Assembly (NCBI RefSeq): GCF_000337695.1
Contig: NZ_AOIA01000129.1
Span: 1-39,707, forward strand
Direction: 5' to 3'
DNA length: 39,707 bases
From: Natronococcus jeotgali DSM 18795
GTDB lineage: Archaea > Halobacteriota > Halobacteria > Halobacteriales > Natrialbaceae
Shown piece after piece: positions 32,921-39,707 of the stretch. The notes beneath the pieces are model-generated. The model made no database searches, was not told the origin of the DNA, and was given only the letters and a program-made list of their open reading frames with translations. The stretch's first letter is position 1. Every line of letters starts with the position of its first letter. Position numbers and translations under genes: made by a program.

Positions 32921-33664
32921 GTGACTGACGAGAACTCGAACGGGACGCTCCGCCGGAACGAGTTTCTGGCCGAGCGCGTCCGTCAACAGCTCGAGGGTTT
33001 CCCGGAGAAGTTCCGGGAGTTAGGCGAGGGCGGAGAACTGCGGAAGCTCTGTCGCGAGCCGACGACGCTGTCCGGACCGAAAGTCAACCAGGCGCCCGAA
33101 GACTTCACCGAGCAGTATCTTATCGAACCGGTTCTACACGGGCTCGGCTACTGGAATCCGAGTTCGGACCGTTACTCCGGAACCGGCCCGCACTTCGTCC
33201 GCCGCCCGAGCACCTATCGACACGTCGAGATCAAGCGACCCGACTACCTGCTCAAGAACGTCTCACCGCGGCTCGTTTGCTTCCTCGAGGCGAAGGCAGC
33301 GAACGAGGAACAGGCGACGGGAGACAAACGACGTGCCACTGCTGACATCGAGGAGTACGTCGAGTCGGATACGTTCGCGAAGTACCTCGAGACGCTGGAG
33401 AAACGCTATCTCGTGGCGATCGGTACGGACAGCTTTCGATGGGTTCTCTGGGCGAAAGACGTTCGAACCGGAGAAACGAGACCGGAACTCGCGACCGTCG
33501 ATTTCTCGGACGCGATCGAATCGATAGCAAAACGGGACAGGGTCATCGAAGGCGAACCGGATCACTCGACAACGGACGTACGGAAGTTAATCGCCGACGA
33601 GTTCGTTCCAGCGTTCGCTGCACGCTCCGTTACCGAGTTCGTTACGGGCGCGTTCGCCGACTGA
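32921..33664 (+). CDS. PD-(D/E)XK-type restriction nuclease-like protein, orphan
   Basis: 247 aa from GTG 32921 (VTDENSNGTLRRNEFLAERV). The segment FTEQYLIEPVLHGLGYW is common at the N-terminus of restriction subunits. The nuclease core is RPDYLL (Asp108), then VCFLEAKAAN (Glu123, Lys125), a PD-(D/E)XK arrangement, followed by YLVAIGTDSFRWVLWAKD. The GTG overlaps the stop of the copy-2 methylase tail (GTGACTGA), so it was the second gene of a methylase-nuclease pair. The methylase is gone. GC is visibly lower and codons such as TTA and AGA appear, suggesting transfer. It may also be the N-terminal part of a larger fused enzyme. Confidence 0.7.
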   Translation: MTDENSNGTLRRNEFLAERVRQQLEGFPEKFRELGEGGELRKLCREPTTLSGPKVNQAPEDFTEQYLIEPVLHGLGYWNPSSDRYSGTGPHFVRRPSTYRHVEIKRPDYLLKNVSPRLVCFLEAKAANEEQATGDKRRATADIEEYVESDTFAKYLETLEKRYLVAIGTDSFRWVLWAKDVRTGETRPELATVDFSDAIESIAKRDRVIEGEPDHSTTDVRKLIADEFVPAFAARSVTEFVTGAFAD

Positions 33665-33771
33665 GTCCGTGGAGTGGTCGGCCCCTTCGATGAACCGCGC
33701 TCGAGTTCTACGTTCGAACGTCGTCTCTCCGAGCCGACCCGCGAGCCCCGCTTCAGTCGGCGCCCAGTCGC

Positions 33772-33960
33772 TCACCCCCAGAACGAGCCGCTCCCGACGC
33801 AGTAAAACAGCGCGATCCAGCCGAGAACGAGCCCCGCGATCACCACCAGGAAATCCGCCAGACACGTCCCGACGACGACGCAGTACCCGATCCCGATCGT
33901 CAGCAGCAGCAACGAACCGCCAAACAGCGCATGGCACCGTCTCGCGACTGTCGGTTCCAT
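33772..33960 (-). CDS. Small two-span membrane protein
   Basis: 62 aa from the ATG at 33960 (MEPTVARRCHALFGGSLLLL). Two hydrophobic helices follow (GGSLLLLTIGIGYCVVVGTC and FLVVIAGLVLGWIALFYCVG) with four Cys. A TATA-like box 26 nt upstream supports leaderless expression from this ATG. No family is recognised. Confidence 0.65.
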   Translation of the reverse strand: MEPTVARRCHALFGGSLLLLTIGIGYCVVVGTCLADFLVVIAGLVLGWIALFYCVGSGSFWG

Positions 33961-33983
33961 AGCCGGAGGTATCACGATCGCAC

Positions 33984-33992
33984 GTAAATACC
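33984..33992 (-). promoter_or_regulatory. TATA-like box of the small membrane protein gene
   Basis: The minus strand reads GGTATTTAC, centred about 26 nt before the ATG at 33960. Confidence 0.5.
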
Positions 33993-34082
33993 TATGTCAG
34001 ATACGAGTGATATTCGGGCCGGGAACTGTTTGATCGATCCGCACACGTTTCGGTCCGCCGGACTCGAGGACGCCGAGCCACC

Positions 34083-34115
34083 CGACCCCGCGCTTGCCTC
34101 GTAGCGGCGGGGTCG
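34083..34115. terminator. Perfect 9-bp stem-loop
   Basis: CGACCCCGC (34083-34091) pairs with GCGGGGTCG (34107-34115) around a 15-nt loop. It lies about 190 bp downstream of the minus-strand membrane gene ending at 34304, so it could be a distal terminator, or a structured element of unknown use. Confidence 0.3.
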
Positions 34116-34303
34116 TGCGAGGACGCGGCTCTCGAGACCTCAGTCGGATACCCGAAGCTACCGAGCGGAGAACCCCGAGAAGCGACGACCTCCCGTCATA
34201 GCTTTTCCTTGTGACCAGAGTGACTTAAAGCGCGAACGGCGGTCCGCGTCGCCGACTCGCCGCGCTGTTTCCGTCGGATGCGGGACCGACGGGCTCGACG
34301 GGG

Positions 34304-34513
34304 TCACGCGCCGCGTCGCGGATCGTCGCTCGAGCCGAGCAGGATTCGGTACACGATGTACCCCACGAGCAGCGCGAACCCGAACGTCGCGACGGTCTCG
34401 GCGAACCAGATGACGGCGTACAGCGCCCGCGTGAGGATCCGAACGGCGACGAGGCCCCCGAAGATCAGGGCGACGAACGCGAGTCCGCCGAGTGCAGCCG
34501 TGGCCCGTTCCAT
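34304..34513 (-). CDS. Small two-span membrane protein
   Basis: 69 aa: MERATAALGGLAFVALIFGG, then LVAVRILTRALYAVIWFAET and VATFGFALLVGYIVYRILLG, ending SSDDPRRGA. Two or three hydrophobic helices and a charged C-terminus in the cytoplasm. No family is recognised. It is divergent from rpa1 with a 118-bp gap. Confidence 0.7.
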   Translation of the reverse strand: MERATAALGGLAFVALIFGGLVAVRILTRALYAVIWFAETVATFGFALLVGYIVYRILLGSSDDPRRGA

Positions 34514-34631
34514 ACCCGACGTTCACGAAGCGACGGGATGAACGTACCGCTTGCTCGCCGTCTCGAGGTCCCGTCCGTCCGGATTTTACTTCCGCCGCGT
34601 TCCGGGAACGCTTTTCAGGCCTCCCGACCAA

Positions 34632-35915
34632 ATGCCGGTGATGGAACTCGACGATCATGCCGAGGAGCTCGCCTCCGACCTCGGTGTCGACAAAGAGGAG
34701 GTCAAATCCGACCTGCAGAACCTGGTGGAGTACAGCGTCCCGGTCGACGAGGCCAAGGGGAGTTTGCGCCGGAAGTACGGCGATGGCTCGAGCAGCGGGG
34801 GCACGACGCCCTCGGCGAAGAACGTCGCCGACGTCGCGCCCGAGGACGGCAACGTGACGGTCACCGCGACCGTCCTCACCGCGGGCAAGCGCTCGATCCG
34901 GTATCAGGGCTCGGACCACGTCATCGTGGAGGGCCAGCTGGCCGACGAGACCGGGCGGATCGATTACACCGCCTGGGAGGAGTTCGGCCTCGAGCCCGGC
35001 GACACGATCACTGCGGGCAACGCCGGCGTCCGCGAGTGGGACGGCGAGCCCGAGCTGAACCTCGGCGAGAGCACCGCGCTCTCCTTCGAGAACGATTCGC
35101 TCGAGGTGCCCTACGAGATCGGCGGCGAGGCCCAGCTCGCCGACCTCGAGACGGGCGACCGCGCGCGCACGATCGAGGTGAGCGTCCTCGAGTGCGAGCG
35201 CCGGACGATCGACGGCCGCGACGGCGAGACCGAAATACTGAGCGGCGTCCTCGGCGACGAGAGCGGTCGGCTGCCCTTTACGAACTGGGATCCCGTCCCG
35301 GAGATCGAGGCGGGCGCCTCCGTCCGCATCGAGAACGCCTACGTTCAGGAGTTCCGCGGGGTCCCGGAGGTCAACGTCTCGGAGTTCTCGCGGGTCGCCG
35401 CGCTCGACCGAGAGATCGACGTCGGCAGCGACGCGACGACGATGGACGTCGGCGAGGCCGTCCGCACCGGCGGGATCTACGACGTCGAACTCGTCGGCAA
35501 CGCCATCGCGGTCCGGGACGGCTCGGGGCTCATCCAGCGCTGCCCGGAGTGTTACCGCGTGATCCAGAAGGGACAGTGCCGGACTCACGGCGACGTCGAC
35601 GGGATCGACGACCTGCGGGTGAAGGCGATCATCGACGACGGCACCGGGACCGTCACGGCGATCCTCGACGACGACCTGACCGAGGACGTCTACGGCGGCG
35701 ACCTCGAGGACGCCCTCGAGGCCGCCCGCGAGGCGATGGACCAGGAGGTCGTCGCCGACGCGATCCGTGAGAACGTCGTCGGCCGCGAGTACCGCGTACG
35801 GGGACACCTCTCGGTCGACGAGTACGGCGCCAACGTAGACGCCGAGACCTTCGAGGAGAGCGACGACGATCCGGCCGCGCGCGCGACGGCCTTCCTCGAG
35901 GAGGTGGACGCATGA
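34632..35915 (+). CDS. rpa1: Replication protein A, Rpa1 type (ssDNA-binding)
   Basis: 427 aa from the ATG at 34632, the length of Haloferax Rpa1. It binds single-stranded DNA in replication and repair. An N-terminal helical segment (MELDDHAEELASDLGVDKEE) is followed by three OB folds (about 65-165, 175-265 and 275-400). The zinc finger in the third is CPECYRVIQKGQCRTH (Cys304, Cys307, Cys316, His319). It is the first gene of rpa1-rpap1-rpe; its stop overlaps rpap1 by ATGA. A TATA-like GATTTTAC at about 34582-34590 would give a leader of about 25 nt. The frame extends 81 bp upstream, but the extra residues are not RPA-like. Confidence 0.93.
   Translation: MPVMELDDHAEELASDLGVDKEEVKSDLQNLVEYSVPVDEAKGSLRRKYGDGSSSGGTTPSAKNVADVAPEDGNVTVTATVLTAGKRSIRYQGSDHVIVEGQLADETGRIDYTAWEEFGLEPGDTITAGNAGVREWDGEPELNLGESTALSFENDSLEVPYEIGGEAQLADLETGDRARTIEVSVLECERRTIDGRDGETEILSGVLGDESGRLPFTNWDPVPEIEAGASVRIENAYVQEFRGVPEVNVSEFSRVAALDREIDVGSDATTMDVGEAVRTGGIYDVELVGNAIAVRDGSGLIQRCPECYRVIQKGQCRTHGDVDGIDDLRVKAIIDDGTGTVTAILDDDLTEDVYGGDLEDALEAAREAMDQEVVADAIRENVVGREYRVRGHLSVDEYGANVDAETFEESDDDPAARATAFLEEVDA
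35900..35906 (+). promoter_or_regulatory. Strong Shine-Dalgarno site of rpap1
   Basis: GGAGGTG, complementary to the haloarchaeal 16S 3' end, lies 5 nt before the rpap1 ATG at 35912 and within the rpa1 coding end. Confidence 0.6.
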
Positions 35916-37612
35916 GCGCGACCGACGAGGAGAACGGCGAGGAGATTCCCGGACGGGAGATCGCCTACCGCCTGTTCGCCGCCGAGTACGACGACGCCTC
36001 GCTCTCGTATGCGGAAAGCGACGAGGAGCGCGCGCCCAACTACGTGATCGCGCCGACGGGCGCGCGGCTCAACCGCGTCTTCGTCGCGGGCACGCTCACC
36101 GAGGTCACGTCGGTCAACGACGAGATGGTGCGGGCCCGCGTCGTCGACCCGACGGGGGCGTTCGTCGTCTACGCCGGCCAGTACCAGCCCGACGAGCTGG
36201 CGACGCTCGAGTCGCTCGAGCCGCCCGCGTTCGTCGCGGTGACGGGCAAGGCCCGCACCTTCCAGCCCGAGGACTCCGATCGGGTCTACACCTCGATCCG
36301 ACCGGAGTCGATCGCGACGATCGACGCCGACACGCGCGACCGCTGGGTCGTCAGCGCCGCCGAGCAAACGATCGAGCGGATCGGCACCTACGCGGCCGCG
36401 ATGGGTCTCGATACGGACGACGACGCCCTCGCGACCGCGCTGACCGACGCGGGGGTCGACGCCGGCCTCGCGGACGGCATCCCGCTCGCGAGAGACCACT
36501 ACGGGACGACGCCGGACTACCTCGCTGCCCTGCGGGACTGCGCGCTCGAGGCCTGCAAGGTCGTCGCGGGCGAGCGCGACCAGGTGAGCGGGCTCGCGCT
36601 CGCGCCCGACGGATCGAGCCCGGAGGGCGGGGCGACGTTCGACTCGCTGGCCGAACTCGGCGAGATCGCACCCGACGAATCCGACGTCGCGACCCCGTCC
36701 GAGGACGACGGTCCCGATCCCGCGGCGGTAACCGCAGGCGAGGACGAACCGGAACCGATGGCGACGGCCACGGCCGACGAGTTCTCCGCGAGCGAGGACG
36801 TTCCGACCGACGCCGCCGGCGAGGACCCGTCGTTCGAGGCCGACGACTCCAGCGCCGAGCCGTCCACCGAGACCGACGCGCCCGATCCCGGCGAGGTAAC
36901 CGCGGGCGAGGACGAGCCGGAGTCGGTGACGACGGCCACGGCCGACGAGTTCTCCGCGAGCGAGGAGATCCCGACGGACGCCGCCGGCGAGGATCCCGCG
37001 TTCGACGCCGACGAGCCCGACGCCGGAGCGGCCGTCGAGGCCGACGACTCGTCCGCGGAAGCCGAAACCGACGAGCCGACCGAAGCGGCGACCGATGCCG
37101 CCGACGCCGACGAGGAGCTCGGCGACTTCGACGGCGGCGGCATGTACGAGATGGACGACGACGAACGCGAGCAACTCGAGGCGGAGTTCGGCGCCGAGTT
37201 CGCAACCGGGACCGAGGTCGACGACCCCGGCGAGAACGACATCGACGTTCCCGAGCCCGAGAGCGAGCGCAGCCGCGGGCCGGACGAGGAGGGCGCCGAG
37301 GCACCGAACTCGGACCTCGAGTTCGAGGCAGGGTCCGAGTCCGACGGGACCTCGCCCGAGGACGAGTCGACCGCCGAAACCGAGGACGGCGGAGACGGCG
37401 AACCCGAACCCGCGTCGATCGACCTCGAGTCTGTGGCCGTCGAGACGATGGCGGAACTCGACGACGGCGACGGTGCCGACCGAACCGAGGTCGTCGAGCG
37501 GGTCGCCGCCGAGACCGGCGTCGACGAGGACGTCGTCGAGGACGCCATCGAGGAGGCGCTGATGGGCGGACAGTGTTACGAGCCCGCCGACGGAACGCTG
37601 AAGGCGATCTGA
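35912..37612 (+). CDS. rpap1: RPA-associated protein (COG3390)
   Basis: 566 aa. Residues about 10-140 form an OB-fold-like domain (REIAYRLFAAEYDDASLSYA, then NRVFVAGTLTEVTSVNDEMV) that works with Rpa1. Residues about 220-500 are acidic, Ala/Asp/Glu-rich and probably disordered. They include a 56-residue unit (from VTAGEDEPEP at 273) repeated in tandem at 329 (VTAGEDEPES, TATADEFSASEEIPTDAAGE). The C-terminal about 55 residues look like a small winged-helix domain (ADRTEVVERVAAETGVDEDV). It is coupled to rpa1 by ATGA and a strong SD; rpe follows after 7 nt. Known genetics in Haloferax place these proteins with Rpa1. Confidence 0.88.
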   Translation: MSATDEENGEEIPGREIAYRLFAAEYDDASLSYAESDEERAPNYVIAPTGARLNRVFVAGTLTEVTSVNDEMVRARVVDPTGAFVVYAGQYQPDELATLESLEPPAFVAVTGKARTFQPEDSDRVYTSIRPESIATIDADTRDRWVVSAAEQTIERIGTYAAAMGLDTDDDALATALTDAGVDAGLADGIPLARDHYGTTPDYLAALRDCALEACKVVAGERDQVSGLALAPDGSSPEGGATFDSLAELGEIAPDESDVATPSEDDGPDPAAVTAGEDEPEPMATATADEFSASEDVPTDAAGEDPSFEADDSSAEPSTETDAPDPGEVTAGEDEPESVTTATADEFSASEEIPTDAAGEDPAFDADEPDAGAAVEADDSSAEAETDEPTEAATDAADADEELGDFDGGGMYEMDDDEREQLEAEFGAEFATGTEVDDPGENDIDVPEPESERSRGPDEEGAEAPNSDLEFEAGSESDGTSPEDESTAETEDGGDGEPEPASIDLESVAVETMAELDDGDGADRTEVVERVAAETGVDEDVVEDAIEEALMGGQCYEPADGTLKAI

Positions 37613-37619
37613 ACGGGCG

Positions 37620-38411
37620 ATGTGTGCCGACCCGAATCGGGCGACGCCCGCCGTCGAACCCGTCCCCGACGAGCCGGCCGCCGTCGCGACCGTCGGCGAC
37701 GAGCGCACGCTGTTGGTCGCCGACTACCACGCCGGTTACGAGGCGGGGTTGCGACGCGAGCGGGGCGTCGACGTTCCCAGTCGAGCCCCGGAGCGCCGCG
37801 AGCGACTGCTCGGGATACTCGAGCGGACCGGGGTCGACCGACTGGTCGTCCTCGGGGATCTAATGCACTCGATCGGGGACCCCGGCGGCGCCGAGCGCGG
37901 CGAGCTCGAGGTGCTGTTCGAGTCCCTGCCACCGACCCTCGAGGTGACCGTCGTGAAGGGCAATCACGACGGCGGAATCGCCGACTGGCTCGGGGACGCG
38001 ACGGTGGTCTCGGGCGCCGGAACGACGATCGGCTCGATCGGCGTTTGCCACGGCCACACCTGGCCCGCGCCCGGCGCCCTCGACTGCGAGGTCCTCTGTC
38101 TGGGCCACGAACACCCCTGCGTCCGCCTCGAGGACGAGGTCGGCGGTAGTCGGGTCGAACCGGCGTGGCTCCGGGGTCGGATCGATCCGGAGCCCTTTCG
38201 CGATCGCCCCGAGTACGCGGGCGTCCCCTGGCTCGAGGGCGGCGATCCCCCTCGATTGATCGTGCTGCCGGCGTTCAACGACCTCGCCGGCGGGACCTGG
38301 GTCAACGTTCCAGGCCAGTCGTTTCTCTCGCCGTTCCTGCCGGAGGGACTGGCGTCCGGCGAAGCGTACCTGCTCGACGGGACGCGGCTCGGCTCGTACC
38401 GAGAGCTGTAG
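37620..38411 (+). CDS. rpe: RPA-operon calcineurin-like phosphoesterase
   Basis: 263 aa. Metallophosphoesterase motifs are complete: DYH (Asp35, His37), GDLMH (Asp80), GNHD (Asn115, His116), HGHTW (about 144-148) and GHEH (162-165). Such enzymes hydrolyse phosphodiesters with a binuclear metal site. It lies 7 nt after rpap1 in the conserved haloarchaeal rpa1-rpap1-rpe order, so a DNA-end or nucleotide processing role beside RPA is likely. The C-terminal LPAFNDLAGGTWVN block is typical of the archaeal group. Confidence 0.93.
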   Translation: MCADPNRATPAVEPVPDEPAAVATVGDERTLLVADYHAGYEAGLRRERGVDVPSRAPERRERLLGILERTGVDRLVVLGDLMHSIGDPGGAERGELEVLFESLPPTLEVTVVKGNHDGGIADWLGDATVVSGAGTTIGSIGVCHGHTWPAPGALDCEVLCLGHEHPCVRLEDEVGGSRVEPAWLRGRIDPEPFRDRPEYAGVPWLEGGDPPRLIVLPAFNDLAGGTWVNVPGQSFLSPFLPEGLASGEAYLLDGTRLGSYREL

Positions 38412-38479
38412 CTTCGGCGGGATCCCAACCGTCGGGAACGAACGGAACGAGTAGTAGCGGGGCGATCCGAGCCACGGCC

Positions 38480-38938
38480 ATGAGCGTTCCACCCGAACCC
38501 GCACTCGAGCGACCGATCCGTCTCGTCGGAAGCCGACAGAGACGCCTCGAGGGAGCCGATCTCGCCGCTCTCGAGCGAACGAGCCGCGAGATCGAGATCG
38601 TCTGTGCGACCGGCGATCGGTTCGTCGAGCGCTGGCGCGGCGTCCCGATCCCGTCGCTGCTCGAGGTAGCCGAGGCGCCGCCGGAGACGACCCACCTGCT
38701 CGTCGATGCCCGGGACGGGCTGCGGGCCTGCGTTCCCGTCGAGACAGCCCTCGAGGGGCTGCTCGCGGTCGCGAAGGGGGGACGCCCGCTCGCCGAGGAC
38801 GGCGAGTACGCGACGCGGTTCGTGGCGCCCGGCGTCGACGGGGTTCGGACGGTCAAGGGCGTCGCGCGGATCGAGACGACGGCGCTCGCGCCCGGCGTCG
38901 ATCCCGAGGATCGCGAGCGACGCGGCCGCTCCGGGTGA
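38480..38938 (+). CDS. Mini sulfite-oxidase-fold (Oxidored_molyb-like) protein
   Basis: 152 aa. The order EIVCATGD (Cys42), FVERWRGVPIPSLLEVAEAP, THLLVDARDGLRACVPVETA, LLAVAKGGRPL, FVAPGVDGVRTVKGVARIE follows the sulfite-oxidase molybdopterin domain (Cys ligand, WxGVPLxxLL, DGY, NGxPL, VPGxxGxKxVKW). It is shortened to about half of the normal domain. Cys42 would be the Mo-ligand position. Many pterin-contact loops are missing, so it may be a cofactor-binding relic or a carrier. There is no signal peptide. It starts 68 bp after rpe and may be in the same unit. Confidence 0.75.
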   Translation: MSVPPEPALERPIRLVGSRQRRLEGADLAALERTSREIEIVCATGDRFVERWRGVPIPSLLEVAEAPPETTHLLVDARDGLRACVPVETALEGLLAVAKGGRPLAEDGEYATRFVAPGVDGVRTVKGVARIETTALAPGVDPEDRERRGRSG

Positions 38939-39000
38939 GCGCGGGGCGGCCGGCGTATGGAAGCCGAATTCCGATGGCTCGCCCGCGGGTACAACGGCGT

Positions 39001-39285
39001 ATGTCGCTGGAAACGTACCGACTCGAGGTGCGGGAATCGGACGCCGGACTCGACGCCGACCTCTACGACGGCGAGGACATGATCGCGGAGTCGACCCACG
39101 TCGCCTACGAGGACTTCGACGTCGAGGCGCCACGGCGCGACGAGGGGATCTCGCAAAGCGAGGAGGTAACCGCCGACGTCACCGAGACCGACGTCCAGGT
39201 CCAGCGCGACGGGGGCGGGTTCACCTTCGAGCTGCTGGGCGATCGGGAGACGCTCGCGACGATCCGGGTCGACGACGAGGAGTAA
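39001..39285 (+). CDS. Small acidic haloarchaeal protein of unknown function
   Basis: 94 aa: MSLETYRLEVRESDAGLDAD, later IAESTHVAYEDFDVEAPRRD, ending ETLATIRVDDEE. It is highly acidic, predicted beta-rich, with no recognised motif. It is convergent with the minus-strand gene at 39292, with only 6 bp between the stops. Confidence 0.68.
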   Translation: MSLETYRLEVRESDAGLDADLYDGEDMIAESTHVAYEDFDVEAPRRDEGISQSEEVTADVTETDVQVQRDGGGFTFELLGDRETLATIRVDDEE

Positions 39286-39291
39286 GCCGGT

Positions 39292-39573
39292 TCACGCGCG
39301 TTCGGTTTTCGATCTGATCGCGTCGCCCTCCCGCCACTGGTAGTGGCGATACCGCTCGCCGTCGACCTCGAGCGTCGAGACAGTCGCGTCCTCCGGGACG
39401 CCCTCCGGCGCCCCGTCGTCGGTCGACCGCGTTTCGGCCCACGACGCCAGCGCGTCGACGTGGTCGGCGACCGTACGAATCGTCTCGGGATCGCAGCCGG
39501 CCAGCGCCTCGAGCACCGCGCGCAGCTCCGGCTCGAGATCGTCGGGCGGGGTCGGCCGATCGACAGGTGCCAT
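39292..39573 (-). CDS. Small protein of unknown function
   Basis: 93 aa: MAPVDRPTPPDDLEPELRAV, a helical segment LEALAGCDPETIRTVADHVD ALASW, then a beta part STLEVDGERYRHYQWREGDA and a basic end IRSKTERA. No family is recognised. An AT-rich promoter-like stretch lies 26 nt upstream. Confidence 0.68.
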   Translation of the reverse strand: MAPVDRPTPPDDLEPELRAVLEALAGCDPETIRTVADHVDALASWAETRSTDDGAPEGVPEDATVSTLEVDGERYRHYQWREGDAIRSKTERA

Positions 39574-39593
39574 CGTCGCGACGCTACGTCCGC

Positions 39594-39605
39594 GAAAACA
39601 AAAAG
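39594..39605 (-). promoter_or_regulatory. AT-rich box: promoter of the 93-aa gene and 3' signal of the gene before it
   Basis: The minus strand reads CTTTTTGTTTTC, centred 26 nt before the ATG at 39573. It is also the T-run found 35-46 nt after the stop at 39640, so it can terminate the upstream gene's transcript. Confidence 0.45.
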
Positions 39606-39639
39606 ATCGGCAGATCGAGCGCCGCGGTTCGCGACCGAT

Positions 39640-39672
39640 TCAGAACGTCTCGAGGTAGCGATCGAGCTCCCA
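39640..39672 (-). CDS. glnA: C-terminal end of a gene, probably glutamine synthetase
   Basis: Only ten codons and the stop are present: WELDRYLETF. This is the ending I recall for haloarchaeal type I glutamine synthetase (ammonia plus glutamate plus ATP to glutamine). The rest is cut by the adaptor at 39674. With so few residues the assignment is tentative. Confidence 0.55.
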   Translation of the reverse strand, partial: WELDRYLETF

Positions 39673-39673
39673 C

Positions 39674-39707
39674 CTGTCTCTTATACACATCTCTGATGGC
39701 GCGAGGG
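39674..39707. other. Sequencing adaptor (mosaic end plus 454 primer-A tail)
   Basis: CTGTCTCTTATACACATCT at 39674-39692 is the reverse mosaic end. The remaining CTGATGGCGCGAGGG is the complement of the 454 primer-A tail used with early Nextera kits. It is artificial sequence. Confidence 0.97.

Larger units (their letters stand above)
33961..34303. other. Intergenic region, 343 bp
   Basis: No gene is seen. It contains the promoter of the small membrane protein at its left end, a 9-bp stem-loop at 34083-34115, and an AT-richer stretch (about 34197-34230, TAGCTTTTCCTTGTGACC) before the end of the next minus-strand gene. No tRNA cloverleaf or snoRNA box pattern is recognisable. Confidence 0.5.

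Noticed and set aside
32443-33664. CRISPR-like spacing of the direct repeats
   Set aside because: Only two copies of each repeat, different lengths, no regular spacers and no cas gene.
35690-37708. 672-residue antisense open frame over rpap1
   Set aside because: Shadow of the acidic repeat region; no start signal and no domain.

Overview
The window is a 39.7-kb contig from a halophilic archaeon (class Halobacteria). The basis is very high GC, strongly acidic proteins rich in Asp and Glu, Tat signals on exported proteins, leaderless genes with TATA-like boxes about 26 nt upstream, a bacterio-opsin-activator (Bat) type regulator, archaeal riboflavin reductase ArfC, and the haloarchaeal rpa1-rpap1-rpe cluster. 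I cannot name the genus. Both ends carry Nextera mosaic-end adaptor sequence (1-22 and 39674-39707), so the two terminal genes are cut by sequencing artefacts rather than by biology.

Layout, left to right. 23-949: truncated sugar nucleotidyltransferase/acyltransferase (-). 1294-2946: a Tat-exported protein with five curlin-like Q/N repeat units and a Lys-rich tail (+), the most unusual gene here. 3216-5818: a small Zn protein, a dehalogenase-like alpha/beta hydrolase and an M24 peptidase. 5979-8929: trehalose synthesis genes otsA-otsB followed by a PhiH1-repressor-like winged-helix gene whose TATA box lies inside a palindrome. 8953-9762: a Tat-exported metzincin protease (-). 10078-16286: the histidine-degradation operon hutU-hutG-hutI-hutH, with an antisense DsrE-type gene between hutI and hutH that is broken by a 57-bp double-hairpin insert. 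16436-18409: a receiver/PAS/GAF/Bat-HTH regulator (-), tail to tail with hutH.

18579-25209 holds small regulators and housekeeping genes: an MTH865-like protein, a ribbon-helix-helix protein, cobyric acid synthase, an alpha/beta hydrolase, cob(I)alamin adenosyltransferase, a winged-helix protein, a lone ABC ATPase, a CBS protein with a fresh 18-bp duplication, and a small acidic protein. 25426-30437 is a two-gene formate-dehydrogenase-type operon: a NuoF-like subunit with an eroded flavin/NADH signature, translationally coupled to a large Mo-bisMGD subunit with a NuoG-like N-terminus. 30538-32442 has small membrane proteins, MsrA and ArfC.

32443-33664 is an accessory patch. It carries a restriction-methylase 3' remnant, a dispersed repeat bracketed by 28-bp direct repeats, and an intact PD-(D/E)XK nuclease gene without its methylase. 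After two small membrane-protein genes comes the single-strand DNA-binding operon rpa1-rpap1-rpe (34632-38411), then a mini sulfite-oxidase-fold protein, two small haloarchaeal proteins, and the last codons of what looks like glutamine synthetase (-).

Functionally this is mostly chromosomal core (osmolyte, histidine catabolism, cobamide, riboflavin, redox repair, DNA replication/repair) with one decayed mobile or defence patch and one candidate extracellular amyloid-like protein. I found no rRNA, tRNA or CRISPR array.
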